From the NCBI GenBank assembly GCA_963758945.1, contig CAVWXY010000021.1, positions 211,490-275,489 on the forward strand: DNA of 64,000 nucleotides. Direction: 5' to 3'. The notes beneath the pieces were generated by a model that did no database searches, was not told where the DNA came from, and saw only the letters and a program-made list of their open reading frames with translations. The translations under genes were made by a program, and so were the position numbers. Shown here in pieces: positions 56,443 to 64,000 of this stretch (positions within the stretch are counted from its first letter, which is position 1; the number at the start of each line of letters is the position of its first letter). Origin of the DNA: VAZQ01 sp963758945 (lineage in GTDB: Bacteria; Pseudomonadota; Alphaproteobacteria; Rhizobiales; Xanthobacteraceae).

Positions 56443-56698
56443 CGAGGTCAGTCCGTCCCGCCTCCCTTAGGATGGCGCCCCGCTTATCGTGCTGCGACCG
56501 CGGTGCCAAGCATCCGCAGTTGCGGCCAATGGCGCTTTTTGTCGGCGCCGGCGCTTTCCGGTCTTGGCGACCCGGCGCACGGCTGCTTTAATCGCGTTGC
56601 CTGCGAGCGGCCGGGGCGGTTGCCGTAATGCTGACCGAATGGGGCCGCATGTGAAGGAAGCAATTGGCCGGTCCCGGCCGCCAAGATCCAGAGCACCC

Positions 56699-57163
56699 AT
56701 GCACCGTCCTCGCTTGCGTCTTCTCACCGCCGCCTTGACCGCGGCGGCGCTGCTCGTGGCCGGCCCGGCGTTTAGCCAAAGCGCGGACCAGAAGCCGGCC
56801 GACAAGGCGCCGGCCGCCGACGGCAAGGAGGCCCAGAAGAAGGCCGTCGACGAGTTTGCCGAAGCCGAGCGGCTGCTGGGTGGTCCCGCCGCCAATCCGG
56901 AATGCGTATGGCTCGGCCGGCGGGTTGTAAGTCTGCTCTGGCGCGACGATCTCGATACTGCGTTCCGCCACCTCGATCTTTACGACCGGTTCGGCTGCCC
57001 GGCCGGCCACATCCAGGCGACGTTCCGCTGCGTCGTGCGGCAAGGCAACATCGATCCCAAGGCGACCGACACTCTCAATGGACGCGTGCACGGCTGCTGG
57101 ATCAACCCGAGCAACGAGACGCAGGGCACCGCAGCCGCGCCGAGCGGAACTACCAGCCGCTAA
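56699..57163 (+). CDS. Secreted conserved protein of the glucan locus
   Basis: The 154-residue protein has a clear signal peptide (RLLTAALTAAALLVAGPAFSQS), a Lys/Ala-rich linker and a globular domain with three or four Cys (NPECVWLGRRVVSLL, DRFGCPAGH, FRCVVRQ, HGCWINP). It lies between the divergent NdvC-like and NdvB-like genes. A periplasmic role in glucan synthesis is inferred from position only. Confidence 0.7.
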   Translation: MHRPRLRLLTAALTAAALLVAGPAFSQSADQKPADKAPAADGKEAQKKAVDEFAEAERLLGGPAANPECVWLGRRVVSLLWRDDLDTAFRHLDLYDRFGCPAGHIQATFRCVVRQGNIDPKATDTLNGRVHGCWINPSNETQGTAAAPSGTTSR

Positions 57164-57164
57164 T

Positions 57165-57212
57165 CTGTACAGACGTTCAGCCGCGCAGACGCTAAGCTGT
57201 ACAGACGTTCAG
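57165..57212 (+). promoter_or_regulatory. Directly repeated 16-mer upstream of ndvB-like gene
   Basis: CTGTACAGACGTTCAG occurs twice, at 57165-57180 and 57197-57212, exactly 32 bases apart (about three helical turns), each with the palindrome CTGTACAG. It lies about 180 bases upstream of the ndvB-like start. Two identical sites on the same face of the helix suggest a binding site for a regulator. None is known to me. Confidence 0.5.
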
Positions 57213-57393
57213 AATGACTGATTAGAATTTTCTTGGAACGTTTTGTTTGCTGCGCAGTTGTTTTCCTTGAAACCGCCATGACTGATGGCTACTTGCTAAA
57301 ACGCCTTACGCTAAGGTACGCTATCAGTGACCTTGGTTGAACCTAGGGGACGGGTTCGGGTCTCTGGCTTCTGCCCCGCGTGGTAGTTGTACT
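57213..57393 (+). other. 5' region of ndvB-like gene
   Basis: AT-rich stretch (about 57215-57330) followed by the coding start. It could hold the promoter. No gene is visible. Confidence 0.4.
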
Positions 57394-60033
57394 ATGCGCA
57401 CCGTCGCTGCCGTGGTGGCGCTCGTCGTCTGCGTGAATGCCGGCTTATGGAGTCTGCTCCAACGGCACCAGGCGGTCGCCGACATCGATGCTCCGCTCGC
57501 GAGCATCTCTTATTCTCCCTATACGCGATCGCAACATCCCGACTACGGCGACCGGCCGACGGCGGAGCAGATCCGCGCCGACCTGAAAATCCTCAGCCCC
57601 TATACGCAGGCGATCCGCACCTACAGCTCCACCGGCGGCGGCGAACTGGTGCCGGCGATCGCGGCCGAGTTCGGGCTCAAGGTCACGCTGGGCATCTGGA
57701 TCGACAAGAACGAGGCCCGCAACGAACGCGAAATTCAGTCGGCGCTCGCGCTGGCGCGCCGCTACAGCAACATCAATGCCATCGTGGTCGGCAACGAGAC
57801 CACGCTGCGCGCGGAGAAGACGGTCGACGAGCTCATCCGGCTGCTGCAGCGCGTGAAGCGGCAAAGCCCCGTGCCGGTGACAACCGGCGAGATCTGGACG
57901 GTCTGGATCGAGCATCCCGAGCTCGCCTCGGCGGTCGATTTCATCGCCGCGCACATCCTGCCCTACTGGGACGGCTTCACCACCGGTCAGGCGGTCGACA
58001 AGACGATCGAGTTCTATACCAAGCTGCGCCGCACCCATCCCGGCAAGCGCATCGTGATCGCCGAATTCGGCTGGCCGAGCGCCGGCTACAACATGCGCGA
58101 CGCCGATCCCGGGCGCATCGAGCAGGCCACGGTGCTGCGCGACTTCGTCGCACGCGCCGACGCCTACGGCATCGACTACAACCTCATCGAAGCCTTCGAC
58201 CAGCCGTGGAAAACCAACGAAGGCGGCGTCGGAATGTACTGGGGCATCTTCGATGCCGCCCGCCACGCCAAGTTCGCCTGGGCCGGCCCGGTCAGCGATC
58301 CCGATCACTGGAAGGTCGGCGGCCTCGCGGTGCTGCTCGGTCTCCTGCTGTCGCTCCCCATCCTCGCGCGCAACGACGCGACGTTGGGCGAGGCGGCGAC
58401 GCTCGCGGTCGCGGCCAACGTGGTGGGGGCGTGGTTTGCGACCGTGTTCGCCTTCTGGCAGACGCACTATTTCGTGCCCGGCGCCGCCTTCGCGCTCGGG
58501 CTCGGTATCATCCTCCTCGTCCCGCTGGTGGTGATCGCGCTCGCGCGCATCGAAGAGATCGCGGCTATCGCCTTCGGCCGCGACCCGCGGCGCCTGATCA
58601 CGGCCGCCCTGCCCGCGGCCGACGGCTTCGCGCCCAAGGTCTCGATCCACGTGCCGGCGCATCGCGAGCCGCCGGACATGCTCAAGGCCACCCTCGACGC
58701 GGTCGCGCGCCTCGACTACCCGAACTTCGAATGCGTTGTGGTCATCAACAACACACCCGACCCGGCGTTTTGGCGCCCGATCGAGGAGCACTGCCGCACG
58801 CTGGGTGAACGCTTCAAGTTCGTCAACGAGAACGACGTGGCGGGCTACAAGGCAGGCGCCTTGCGTTTGGCGCTCGCGCATACCGCCGCCGACGCCGAGA
58901 TCATCGGGGTCATCGATGCCGACTACGTCGTGCGTGCGGACTGGCTCAAGGACCTGGTGCCCGCCTTCGCCGATCCGAAGGTCGGAATGTGCCAGGCGCC
59001 GCAGGACCACCGCGACGGCGACCGCACCGTCATGCATCACGTCATGAACGGCGAGTATGCCGGCTTCTTCGACATCGGCATGGTCCAGCGCAACGAGGCG
59101 AACGCCATCATCGTGCACGGCACCATGTGCCTGATACGGCGCGCCGCGCTCATCTCCGCGGGCGGCTGGTCGAGCGATACCATCGTCGAGGACAGCGACC
59201 TCGGGCTGGTCGTGCTCGAGCGCGGCTGGCAGATCCACTATACTAACCGCCGCTACGGCCACGGCCTGCTGCCCGACACGTTCGACGCCTACAAGAAGCA
59301 GCGCCATCGCTGGGCCTATGGCGGCTTCCAGATCCTGCGGAAGCACTGGCGGCATCTCCTGCCCCGCGCCGCCGGCCTGACGCGCGAGCAGAAGCGCGAA
59401 TTCGCCCTCGGCTGGCTGAACTGGCTGGGCGCGGAGGCGATCGGGGTGGTCGTGGCGCTGCTCAATCTCGTCTGGATGCCGGTCGTCGCCTTCGCCGAAA
59501 TCGCCATCCCCGACATGATCCTCACCGTCCCGATCCTCGCGGCCTTCGTGGTCACGCTCGCCCATTTCATTGCGCTCTACCGCTTGCGGGTCGCTGTTCC
59601 GCTCGGCCAGATGATGGGAGCGGTGATCGCCGCCATGTCGGTGCAGTGGACCGTCGCGCGTGCGGTCGGCTACGGCGCGTGGAAGGAGAGCCTGCCCTTC
59701 ATGCGGACCGCCAAGGGCGGCGCGACCCGCAAGGGACCGGACTTTCCTGCGTTCTGGGAAGCCGTGCTGGCCGCGCTGCTGTTGATCGGCGCCGTGATCG
59801 TGGTGGCAACGAACTACAAGCAAATCCACGAAGTGAATATTTTCGCGCTGGTGCTCGTGGTGCAGAGCCTGCCGTTCCTCGCCGCGGTCGCGATCGCCGT
59901 GCTGGAAGCCTCACGCTTCAACGAATTCGCCTATTGGCGCAGCGTCGAGGCCAAGGTCGCCGCGCAATTGCCGCAGGCATCCGCCGTCGCCGAGGCCCCG
60001 GCCGACCAGAAGTCGGTCATCGGCAATCAGTAG
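57394..60033 (+). CDS. GH17-GT2 fusion, NdvB-like cyclic beta-glucan synthase
   Basis: This 879-residue membrane protein joins an N-terminal GH17-like domain (ISYSPYTRSQHPDYG; catalytic Glu in AIVVGNETTLRAE and VIAEFGWPSAG), two or more membrane helices, a cytoplasmic GT2 glycosyltransferase and a C-terminal helix bundle. The GT2 motifs are VIDADYVV (DxD), IVEDSDLG (ED) and QRHRWAYGG (QxxRW). This layout matches NdvB of Bradyrhizobium (about 100 kDa), which makes the beta-1,3 backbone of cyclic glucan from UDP-glucose. ATG 57394 is used; a longer frame to 57337 is less likely. It appears full length. Confidence 0.85.
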   Translation: MRTVAAVVALVVCVNAGLWSLLQRHQAVADIDAPLASISYSPYTRSQHPDYGDRPTAEQIRADLKILSPYTQAIRTYSSTGGGELVPAIAAEFGLKVTLGIWIDKNEARNEREIQSALALARRYSNINAIVVGNETTLRAEKTVDELIRLLQRVKRQSPVPVTTGEIWTVWIEHPELASAVDFIAAHILPYWDGFTTGQAVDKTIEFYTKLRRTHPGKRIVIAEFGWPSAGYNMRDADPGRIEQATVLRDFVARADAYGIDYNLIEAFDQPWKTNEGGVGMYWGIFDAARHAKFAWAGPVSDPDHWKVGGLAVLLGLLLSLPILARNDATLGEAATLAVAANVVGAWFATVFAFWQTHYFVPGAAFALGLGIILLVPLVVIALARIEEIAAIAFGRDPRRLITAALPAADGFAPKVSIHVPAHREPPDMLKATLDAVARLDYPNFECVVVINNTPDPAFWRPIEEHCRTLGERFKFVNENDVAGYKAGALRLALAHTAADAEIIGVIDADYVVRADWLKDLVPAFADPKVGMCQAPQDHRDGDRTVMHHVMNGEYAGFFDIGMVQRNEANAIIVHGTMCLIRRAALISAGGWSSDTIVEDSDLGLVVLERGWQIHYTNRRYGHGLLPDTFDAYKKQRHRWAYGGFQILRKHWRHLLPRAAGLTREQKREFALGWLNWLGAEAIGVVVALLNLVWMPVVAFAEIAIPDMILTVPILAAFVVTLAHFIALYRLRVAVPLGQMMGAVIAAMSVQWTVARAVGYGAWKESLPFMRTAKGGATRKGPDFPAFWEAVLAALLLIGAVIVVATNYKQIHEVNIFALVLVVQSLPFLAAVAIAVLEASRFNEFAYWRSVEAKVAAQLPQASAVAEAPADQKSVIGNQ

Positions 60034-60101
60034 TGGGGCCGCCAGCAAGGCATCGCCGGCCGCGAAACCGCCTTGGATTACCGACGGCCGATGTCCGGTC
60101 G

Positions 60102-61280
60102 TCACGACAACGCGGTCTCGACCAGCCTGATCCAGTACGAGCTGCCGACCGGGATCACCTCGTCGTTGAAATCATAGGCCGGATGGTGAAGGCCGGCGCT
60201 GTCGCCGTTGCCGACGAAGATGAAGGCGCCCGGGCGCGCCTCCAGCATGAACGAGAAGTCCTCCGCCCCCATGACGGGCGGGGCGTGATCGTCGACCCGC
60301 TCGCGCCCTACCACCTGCGCGGCGACCGAGGTCGCGAACGCCGCCTGCCGCTCGTGGTTGCGGGTCACCGGATAGTCGCGCTTGTAGGTGAGCTTCGCGG
60401 TCGCGCCGTAGAGCTGCGCCGTTCCGCTGACGACCTCGTGCAGGCGCCGTTCCAGCAGATCGCGGACCTCTGGGGTCAGGCTGCGCGCGGTGCCGCGCAG
60501 CAGCGCCGTCTGCGGGATCACATTGTCGGTCGATCCGGCCTGGAACACGCAGATCGAGACCACCGCCGCGTGCAGCGGATCGACGTTGCGCGACACGATC
60601 GACTGGATCTGATTGATGATCTGCGCCCCCACCAGCACGGTGTCGACGGCGATATGCGGCCGCGCGGCGTGACCGCCGCGGCCCTCGATCTCGATGGTAA
60701 GGCGGTCGGCCGCGGCCATCAGCGGACCCGGGCGCAGCGCAAACTGACCGACCGGGAGGCCGGGATAATTGTGCATCCCGTAGACCTCCTCGATGCCGAA
60801 GCGGTCCATCAGGCCGTCCTGAACCATGGCCTTGCCGCCGGCGCCGCCCTCCTCCGCCGGCTGGAAGATCACGACCGCGGTACCGGCGAAATTGCGCGTC
60901 TCGGCAAGGTAGCGCGCGGCGCCGAGCAGCATCGCGGTATGGCCGTCATGGCCGCAGGCGTGCATCTTGCCCGGCACCGTCGACTTGTACGGCACCTCGT
61001 TCGCTTCGTGGATCGGCAGCGCGTCCATATCCGCGCGCAGCCCGATCACCCGGCCGTTTCCGGCGCCTCTGCTGGCGCCTTTGCCGCCGCGGATCACGCC
61101 CACCACGCCGGTGCGCCCGATCCCGGTCGCCACCTCGTCGCAGCCGAAGCTCCTGAGCTTTTCGGCGACGCTGGCCGCGGTGCGGTGGACGTCGTAGAGC
61201 AGCTCGGGATGGGCGTGGATGTCGCGCCGCCAGGCGGTGATCTCGCCGTGCAGGTCGGCGATGCGGTTGACGATCGGCAT
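60102..61280 (-). CDS. M20 family amidohydrolase (hippurate hydrolase-like)
   Basis: This 392-residue zinc-dependent amidohydrolase has the metal ligands in GLRADMDALPI and HACGHDGHTAM, the Glu pair in IFQPAEEGGAG, and the dimer-domain block GRGGHAARPH. The family includes hippurate hydrolase, N-acyl amino acid hydrolases and IAA-amino acid hydrolases. No signal peptide. It is convergent with the ndvB-like gene and adjacent to tRNA-Lys on its 5' side. Confidence 0.88.
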   Translation of the reverse strand: MPIVNRIADLHGEITAWRRDIHAHPELLYDVHRTAASVAEKLRSFGCDEVATGIGRTGVVGVIRGGKGASRGAGNGRVIGLRADMDALPIHEANEVPYKSTVPGKMHACGHDGHTAMLLGAARYLAETRNFAGTAVVIFQPAEEGGAGGKAMVQDGLMDRFGIEEVYGMHNYPGLPVGQFALRPGPLMAAADRLTIEIEGRGGHAARPHIAVDTVLVGAQIINQIQSIVSRNVDPLHAAVVSICVFQAGSTDNVIPQTALLRGTARSLTPEVRDLLERRLHEVVSGTAQLYGATAKLTYKRDYPVTRNHERQAAFATSVAAQVVGRERVDDHAPPVMGAEDFSFMLEARPGAFIFVGNGDSAGLHHPAYDFNDEVIPVGSSYWIRLVETALS

Positions 61281-61421
61281 TGCTCTGCTCCTCGCATGGC
61301 GCGTCCGGCCGACGCCGCGCCGTCTCGAACATAGGTCGATCGGAGCGCCTTGGACAGGTCAAAGCTTGCGGCAATGCCGCCCGCCTATTGACCCCGCAGG
61401 ATGCCCCCCGTACACAGCCGC

Positions 61422-61459
61422 GAAGCGGCTTGGTCGCTCAGAAGCGGCTTGGGCGCTCA
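61422..61459. repeat. Tandem 19-bp repeat
   Basis: GAAGCGGCTTGGTCGCTCA (61422-61440) is followed directly by GAAGCGGCTTGGGCGCTCA (61441-61459), differing at one position. It lies upstream of tRNA-Lys. The significance is unknown. Confidence 0.5.
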
Positions 61460-61501
61460 AGCGCCGCCTTGAACGCCGCAGCCGCGCCAAGCCGTTTGCA
61501 G

Positions 61502-61576
61502 GGGCCCGTAGCTCAGCGGTAGAGCAACTGACTTTTAATCAGTAGGTCGCTGGTTCGACCCCAGCCGGGCTCACCA
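61502..61576 (+). tRNA. tRNA-Lys(TTT)
   Basis: The plus strand folds as acceptor GGGCCCG paired with CGGGCTC (one G-U), D-arm GCTC...GAGC, anticodon arm ACTGACTTTTAATCAGT with anticodon TTT, T-arm GCTGGTTCGACCCCAGC and encoded CCA. It marks the left edge of the accessory zone at the end of the window. Confidence 0.93.
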
Positions 61577-61911
61577 ACAAAATCAAATACTTAGTTGAAT
61601 TCGCGGATTGGAATTTGAGGCTCGGGTAACGTATCGGGTAACAGCAGACCGAGAACGCCGGTTCAGCGCGCCAGTGGCCTCGCCAACGTCACGGCAGGTC
61701 TATTGCCGCCCCTGCCGCCAGCTCTTCGCGAACGCCGCCATCGCAGCCTCGCGCGAATTCGATGACTTTGGTGGTCAACGCGGGTTCACTGGCGCCGTTG
61801 GCACTGTGGTTTTGGAGGGCAGGACCTTCCCGGTACAGATGTAACGCGCGCAGCCCCAAATGACTTGCCCCCTATGGTATCTACGCTCGATCGGGGTCGC
61901 ATGAGCATAAT
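61577..61911. other. Chimeric, decayed DNA downstream of tRNA-Lys
   Basis: The only recognisable item is 61714-61756, which on the minus strand encodes a SREAAMAAFAKSWR-like fragment of the small protein family found at 62099-62353. The rest has shadow frames only. No integrase is visible within the window. Confidence 0.5.
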
Positions 61912-62082
61912 CTAGACACTGACCGAAGCGCGTACACTGAAATAGGCACATTTTGGAACCTTGATGTAGCTCGGCGCATCACACCATGGGTATGGCAGTG
62001 GCGGCGGTGCCGCCGAAGCCATGGACCAAGACAAGGATAGTGAGCTTACTGATATAAGAAGAAGTATCGACATTTTCCGCAT
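61912..62082 (-). CDS. Small secreted Cys-containing peptide, possibly truncated DUF3551-like
   Basis: This 56-residue ORF has a good GGGAGGG site and a signal peptide (MRKMSILLLISVSSLSLSW...ASA). The mature part is PYPWCDAPSYIKVPKC and a short tail. The YPWC start resembles DUF3551 peptides of Bradyrhizobiaceae, which continue to a second Cys block; a shift of reading frame after YFSVRASV would give QCLDYAHATP. It may therefore be a truncated member. Low certainty. Confidence 0.45.
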   Translation of the reverse strand: MRKMSILLLISVSSLSLSWSMASAAPPPLPYPWCDAPSYIKVPKCAYFSVRASVSV

Positions 62083-62098
62083 CACGGGGCCCTCCCTT

Positions 62099-62353
62099 TT
62101 AGTTTGTCCGCCAGCTTTTCGCGAACGCCGCCATCGCCGCCTCGCGCGTCGGCTCGTAACCATGCGCCGCGCGCTCGATGTCGCCGTTGTGGCCGCTCGC
62201 CCACATCCACGGGCGCTCCGCCGGCGCGACCGCCGCTAGAAAGATGCGGCCGACCACGACGCCATCTTCGAGCACGGCATAGTCTTCCGGGTTGTCGCCA
62301 ACCGGCGCGCGTTTGAGGATCAGCGGTGTCATCGGACCTGTGATGGCCATCAC
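62099..62353 (-). CDS. Small conserved hypothetical protein, multi-copy family
   Basis: This 84-residue protein reads PLILKRAPVGDNPEDYAVLEDG, then VGRIFLAAVAPAERPWMW, ASGHNGDIERAAHGYEPTREA and AMAAFAKSWR. It seems intact. Relatives in the window are a stop-containing copy at 20519-20739 and a fragment near 61714-61756. Function unknown; the pattern of one intact gene and several fragments fits an accessory-gene family. Confidence 0.6.
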   Translation of the reverse strand: MMAITGPMTPLILKRAPVGDNPEDYAVLEDGVVVGRIFLAAVAPAERPWMWASGHNGDIERAAHGYEPTREAAMAAFAKSWRTN

Positions 62354-62493
62354 GAAATGTCTGATTTGGGTGCCGCCGTGAACCGGTTCACAGGAGCGGC
62401 GAGAGCGTTGCGTCAGTGTGGCGGTACCAGTGATGGATGGCCCGCGCTGGCTTAAATAGACGATGGGCCTGATCCAGCCAAAGGACCAGTATC

Positions 62494-62695
62494 ATGAGCA
62501 CGTACACCACAGCGACCAATCGCTGCCTTGTACGACTCAGAACTCGATGAAGTGAGTGGCGGCGACTACGCTGCTAACGGCGCTCTCCGCGCCGTCACCC
62601 AGTGGTTCCAAGATCACATGCCCGAAACGCCGGATTTGGCTGGGACCTTCGCCGCGAGTTCGAATGCCCTCCAGGAGCATGAACATGACCACTGA
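62494..62695 (+). pseudogene. Double-glycine leader peptide 1, frame-shifted or TTG-started
   Basis: After ATG 62494 (with AAGGAC upstream) the frame reads MSTYTTATNRC and must shift by one base to continue as LYDSELDEVSGG followed by DYAANGALRAVTQWFQ and a His-rich end at 62695. The SELDEVSGG segment is a typical double-glycine leader. Either the ATG part is broken by an indel, or translation starts at TTG 62528, giving 55 residues. It overlaps the second peptide gene. Confidence 0.5.
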
Positions 62696-62813
62696 TCTCG
62701 ACACGCAAGTCCCAACCATCCTTGACGATGCCGATCTTGACGCGGTGAGTGGCGGCGATGTTCGCGATGCCTGTGTCCGCGTGGCCCTCAGCTTCTCTAT
62801 AATCAAGCGGTGA
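62685..62813 (+). CDS. Double-glycine leader peptide 2 (bacteriocin/RiPP-like)
   Basis: The 42-residue ORF reads MTTDLDTQVPTILDDADLDAV then SGG, then an 18-residue core DVRDACVRVALSFSIIKR. The leader ends DADLDAVSGG, the ExLxxVxGG type cleaved by C39-peptidase ABC transporters. The GGAG site at 62674 fits ATG 62685 (or 62679). The core has a Cys and is basic and hydrophobic. No exporter or modification enzyme is visible in the rest of the window, so a peptide of unknown use is the cautious call. Confidence 0.55.
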   Translation: MTTDLDTQVPTILDDADLDAVSGGDVRDACVRVALSFSIIKR

Positions 62814-62817
62814 TCGG

Positions 62818-63133
62818 CTATGAGACAACAGGATCACGAATGAGGCTGGGCCTTGCCCTTAATAATTGAGGTTTAAAGCCTCGTAGAGCGAGCGGCCGCC
62901 GCCCCACGTCCGTGAGCCGGACCCGCGCGATTTCGGCCGTCTCGCCGCCAGCCACCACGCGCTCCGCCGTAGCGGTCGCCAGCCCGGCGCGCACCAGCTC
63001 GACCATCTGGGGAATGGTGCAGCCGTGCGCGCGCAGTAATCGCTTCCGAGCAGCCCTCGGCGCCGCTGCCGGCGAGCAATCGACGCGCGGCGGCGGTCAG
63101 GCTTGAGGGCGGTCGGCGTCCGGGAGTCTGCAT
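62818..63133 (-). pseudogene. Decayed homologue of the gene at 21726-22076
   Basis: One frame begins MQTPGRRPPSSLTAAARRLL and the continuation AHGCTIPQMVELVRAGLATA is in another frame with a shift near 63030, followed by ERVVAGGETAEIARVRLTDVGRRPL. The core MVELVRAGLATATA matches the 116-residue protein at 21726-22076. At least one frame change makes this a relic. Confidence 0.6.
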
Positions 63134-63190
63134 GGCTGTCCTTGGCGCAACGCCAAGAACGGGAATGGTGATTCTTATACCGTTGACGCA

Positions 63191-64000
63191 ATGAATGCGC
63201 ACGCCTTTTCGCTATTTCTGGTGGGCGTCGCAGTGTGCGCATGCCGGACTCTTCAACGCACAACAAAGCTCTCGTCGGACCCGCAGAAGCTCGGCTTCAC
63301 GTTCTCCAACGAGGTTGTCTTGTCCAGTGATGCCGAGCTTCGGGGAAGTGACACTGCCTATAGAAAAGTCGCGATTCAGGACCTAAGCTGGACCCTATCG
63401 CAGGCCATACCACTGCCGGAAACCGCAGCGCCTCCGTAGGCCTGGGCTGAATGTACATCCATACCAGCGTCGTGGAGCCCGGACGTTTCGATGACAAAAA
63501 AGGGTGGGACGATTTCAAGCGGAGCCATCCCAAATGGAACCAGCTGCCAGTTCCAAACCGCCTTCAATCACTGACCGCCACGCTGGACTATTCGCAGGAA
63601 ATCAACGACCGCTGGTCCGTTTCTTCGTCGGGCTCGGTCGGCAGCTACGTGACTAAAACCGGGCTGCTTCCCAGGGATGGGGCACGAGCGTTAGCGCGCT
63701 GGGCCTGTATAAATGGGCCCCCGATTTGACTCTGGCCGTCGGGGCCTCCTATGAATCCCTTTCGCAGGATTTCCGTTTCATCCCCATCCTCGGCTTTGAC
63801 TGGCGGTTGTCTGAAAAATGGTCGATGGCGCTTGGGTTTCCCTCAACTGCAGTCACCTATCAGTTGACGAAGAGCCTTACGTTGTCGCGTCGCTGGGGAT
63901 TTCCGGGTCCGGCGGTGTCTATTACGTGAAGGACGACCCTCAGCCCGCGCAGCGACCCGCTCACTTGCGGGCTCACGGCTTGAAACCATGGAAGCGCGCC
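63191..64000 (+). pseudogene. Outer-membrane beta-barrel protein (DUF6268-like), broken and running off the window
   Basis: Fragments in different frames add up to one protein: an N-terminal signal-like region (63191), then EINDRWSVSSSGSVGSYVTKT (63600-63660), then GWGTSVSALGLYKWAPDLTLAVG continuing as ASYESLSQDFRFIPILGFDW (63672-63800), then SVVASLGISGSGGVYYVKDDP near 63880-63940. The alternating amphipathic strands are typical of an outer-membrane barrel. There are frameshifts near 63440, 63670 and 63890. It continues past the end of the window. Confidence 0.55.

Noticed and set aside
57445..59829. 794-residue minus-strand ORF over ndvB
   Set aside because: Antisense shadow of a gene with clear GH17 and GT2 motifs.

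Overview
This window is high-GC DNA from a member of the Alphaproteobacteria, most likely Hyphomicrobiales (Rhizobiales), near Bradyrhizobiaceae/Xanthobacteraceae. The clues are a phosphatidylcholine synthase, an NdvB/NdvC-like beta-glucan locus, an IalB-family protein, a malyl-CoA lyase-type enzyme, an HspQ homologue and Rhizobiales-style dispersed palindromes. Frames break in several otherwise intact genes, including the normally essential glmS, so some indels are probably assembly or sequencing errors in a draft or metagenome-derived contig.

Layout. 0-8 kb: an accessory toxin/effector region with three DUF4157 (eCIS-core) proteins carrying different C-terminal domains: an M15-peptidase-like domain (frameshifted), a cytidine-deaminase-like domain, and a papain-like domain on AT-rich DNA. 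At 8.2 kb there is a degenerate tRNA-Ser copy. 8.5-11.6 kb: an IS3-family element with an IS110-family recombinase inside it. 11.6-18.2 kb: a GMC oxidoreductase divergent from a complete branched-chain amino-acid-type ABC importer (SBP-LivH-LivM-LivG-LivF). 18.3-22.1 kb: an IS5-family element, truncated or decayed small genes and a Fic protein, ending at an intact tRNA-Ser(TGA).

22.2-61.6 kb is mostly chromosomal core: rimO, a secreted phosphoesterase, a triple-domain RidA protein, biotin genes (bioA divergent from bioF-bioD), a quinone oxidoreductase, TerC, phosphatidylcholine synthase, a UbiH-like monooxygenase, a malyl-CoA lyase homologue, hspQ, an IalB protein, a peptide-type SBP, a degenerate GGDEF-like protein, a DsbA-like oxidoreductase, two HupE/UreJ-type membrane proteins, mfd-sdhE and recG, a DUF502 gene, glmS and glmU, then the ndvC-like/ndvB-like glucan cluster and an M20 amidohydrolase. 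61.6-64 kb, right of tRNA-Lys(TTT), is a second decayed accessory zone. It carries relatives of the small genes near tRNA-Ser, two tandem double-glycine-leader peptide ORFs and a broken outer-membrane beta-barrel gene.

The most interesting parts are the DUF4157 effector set (shared N-terminal module with interchangeable toxin ends), the single-chain RidA trimer, the tandem GG-leader peptides, the nested IS3/IS110 structure, and the repeated 16-mer upstream of ndvB.
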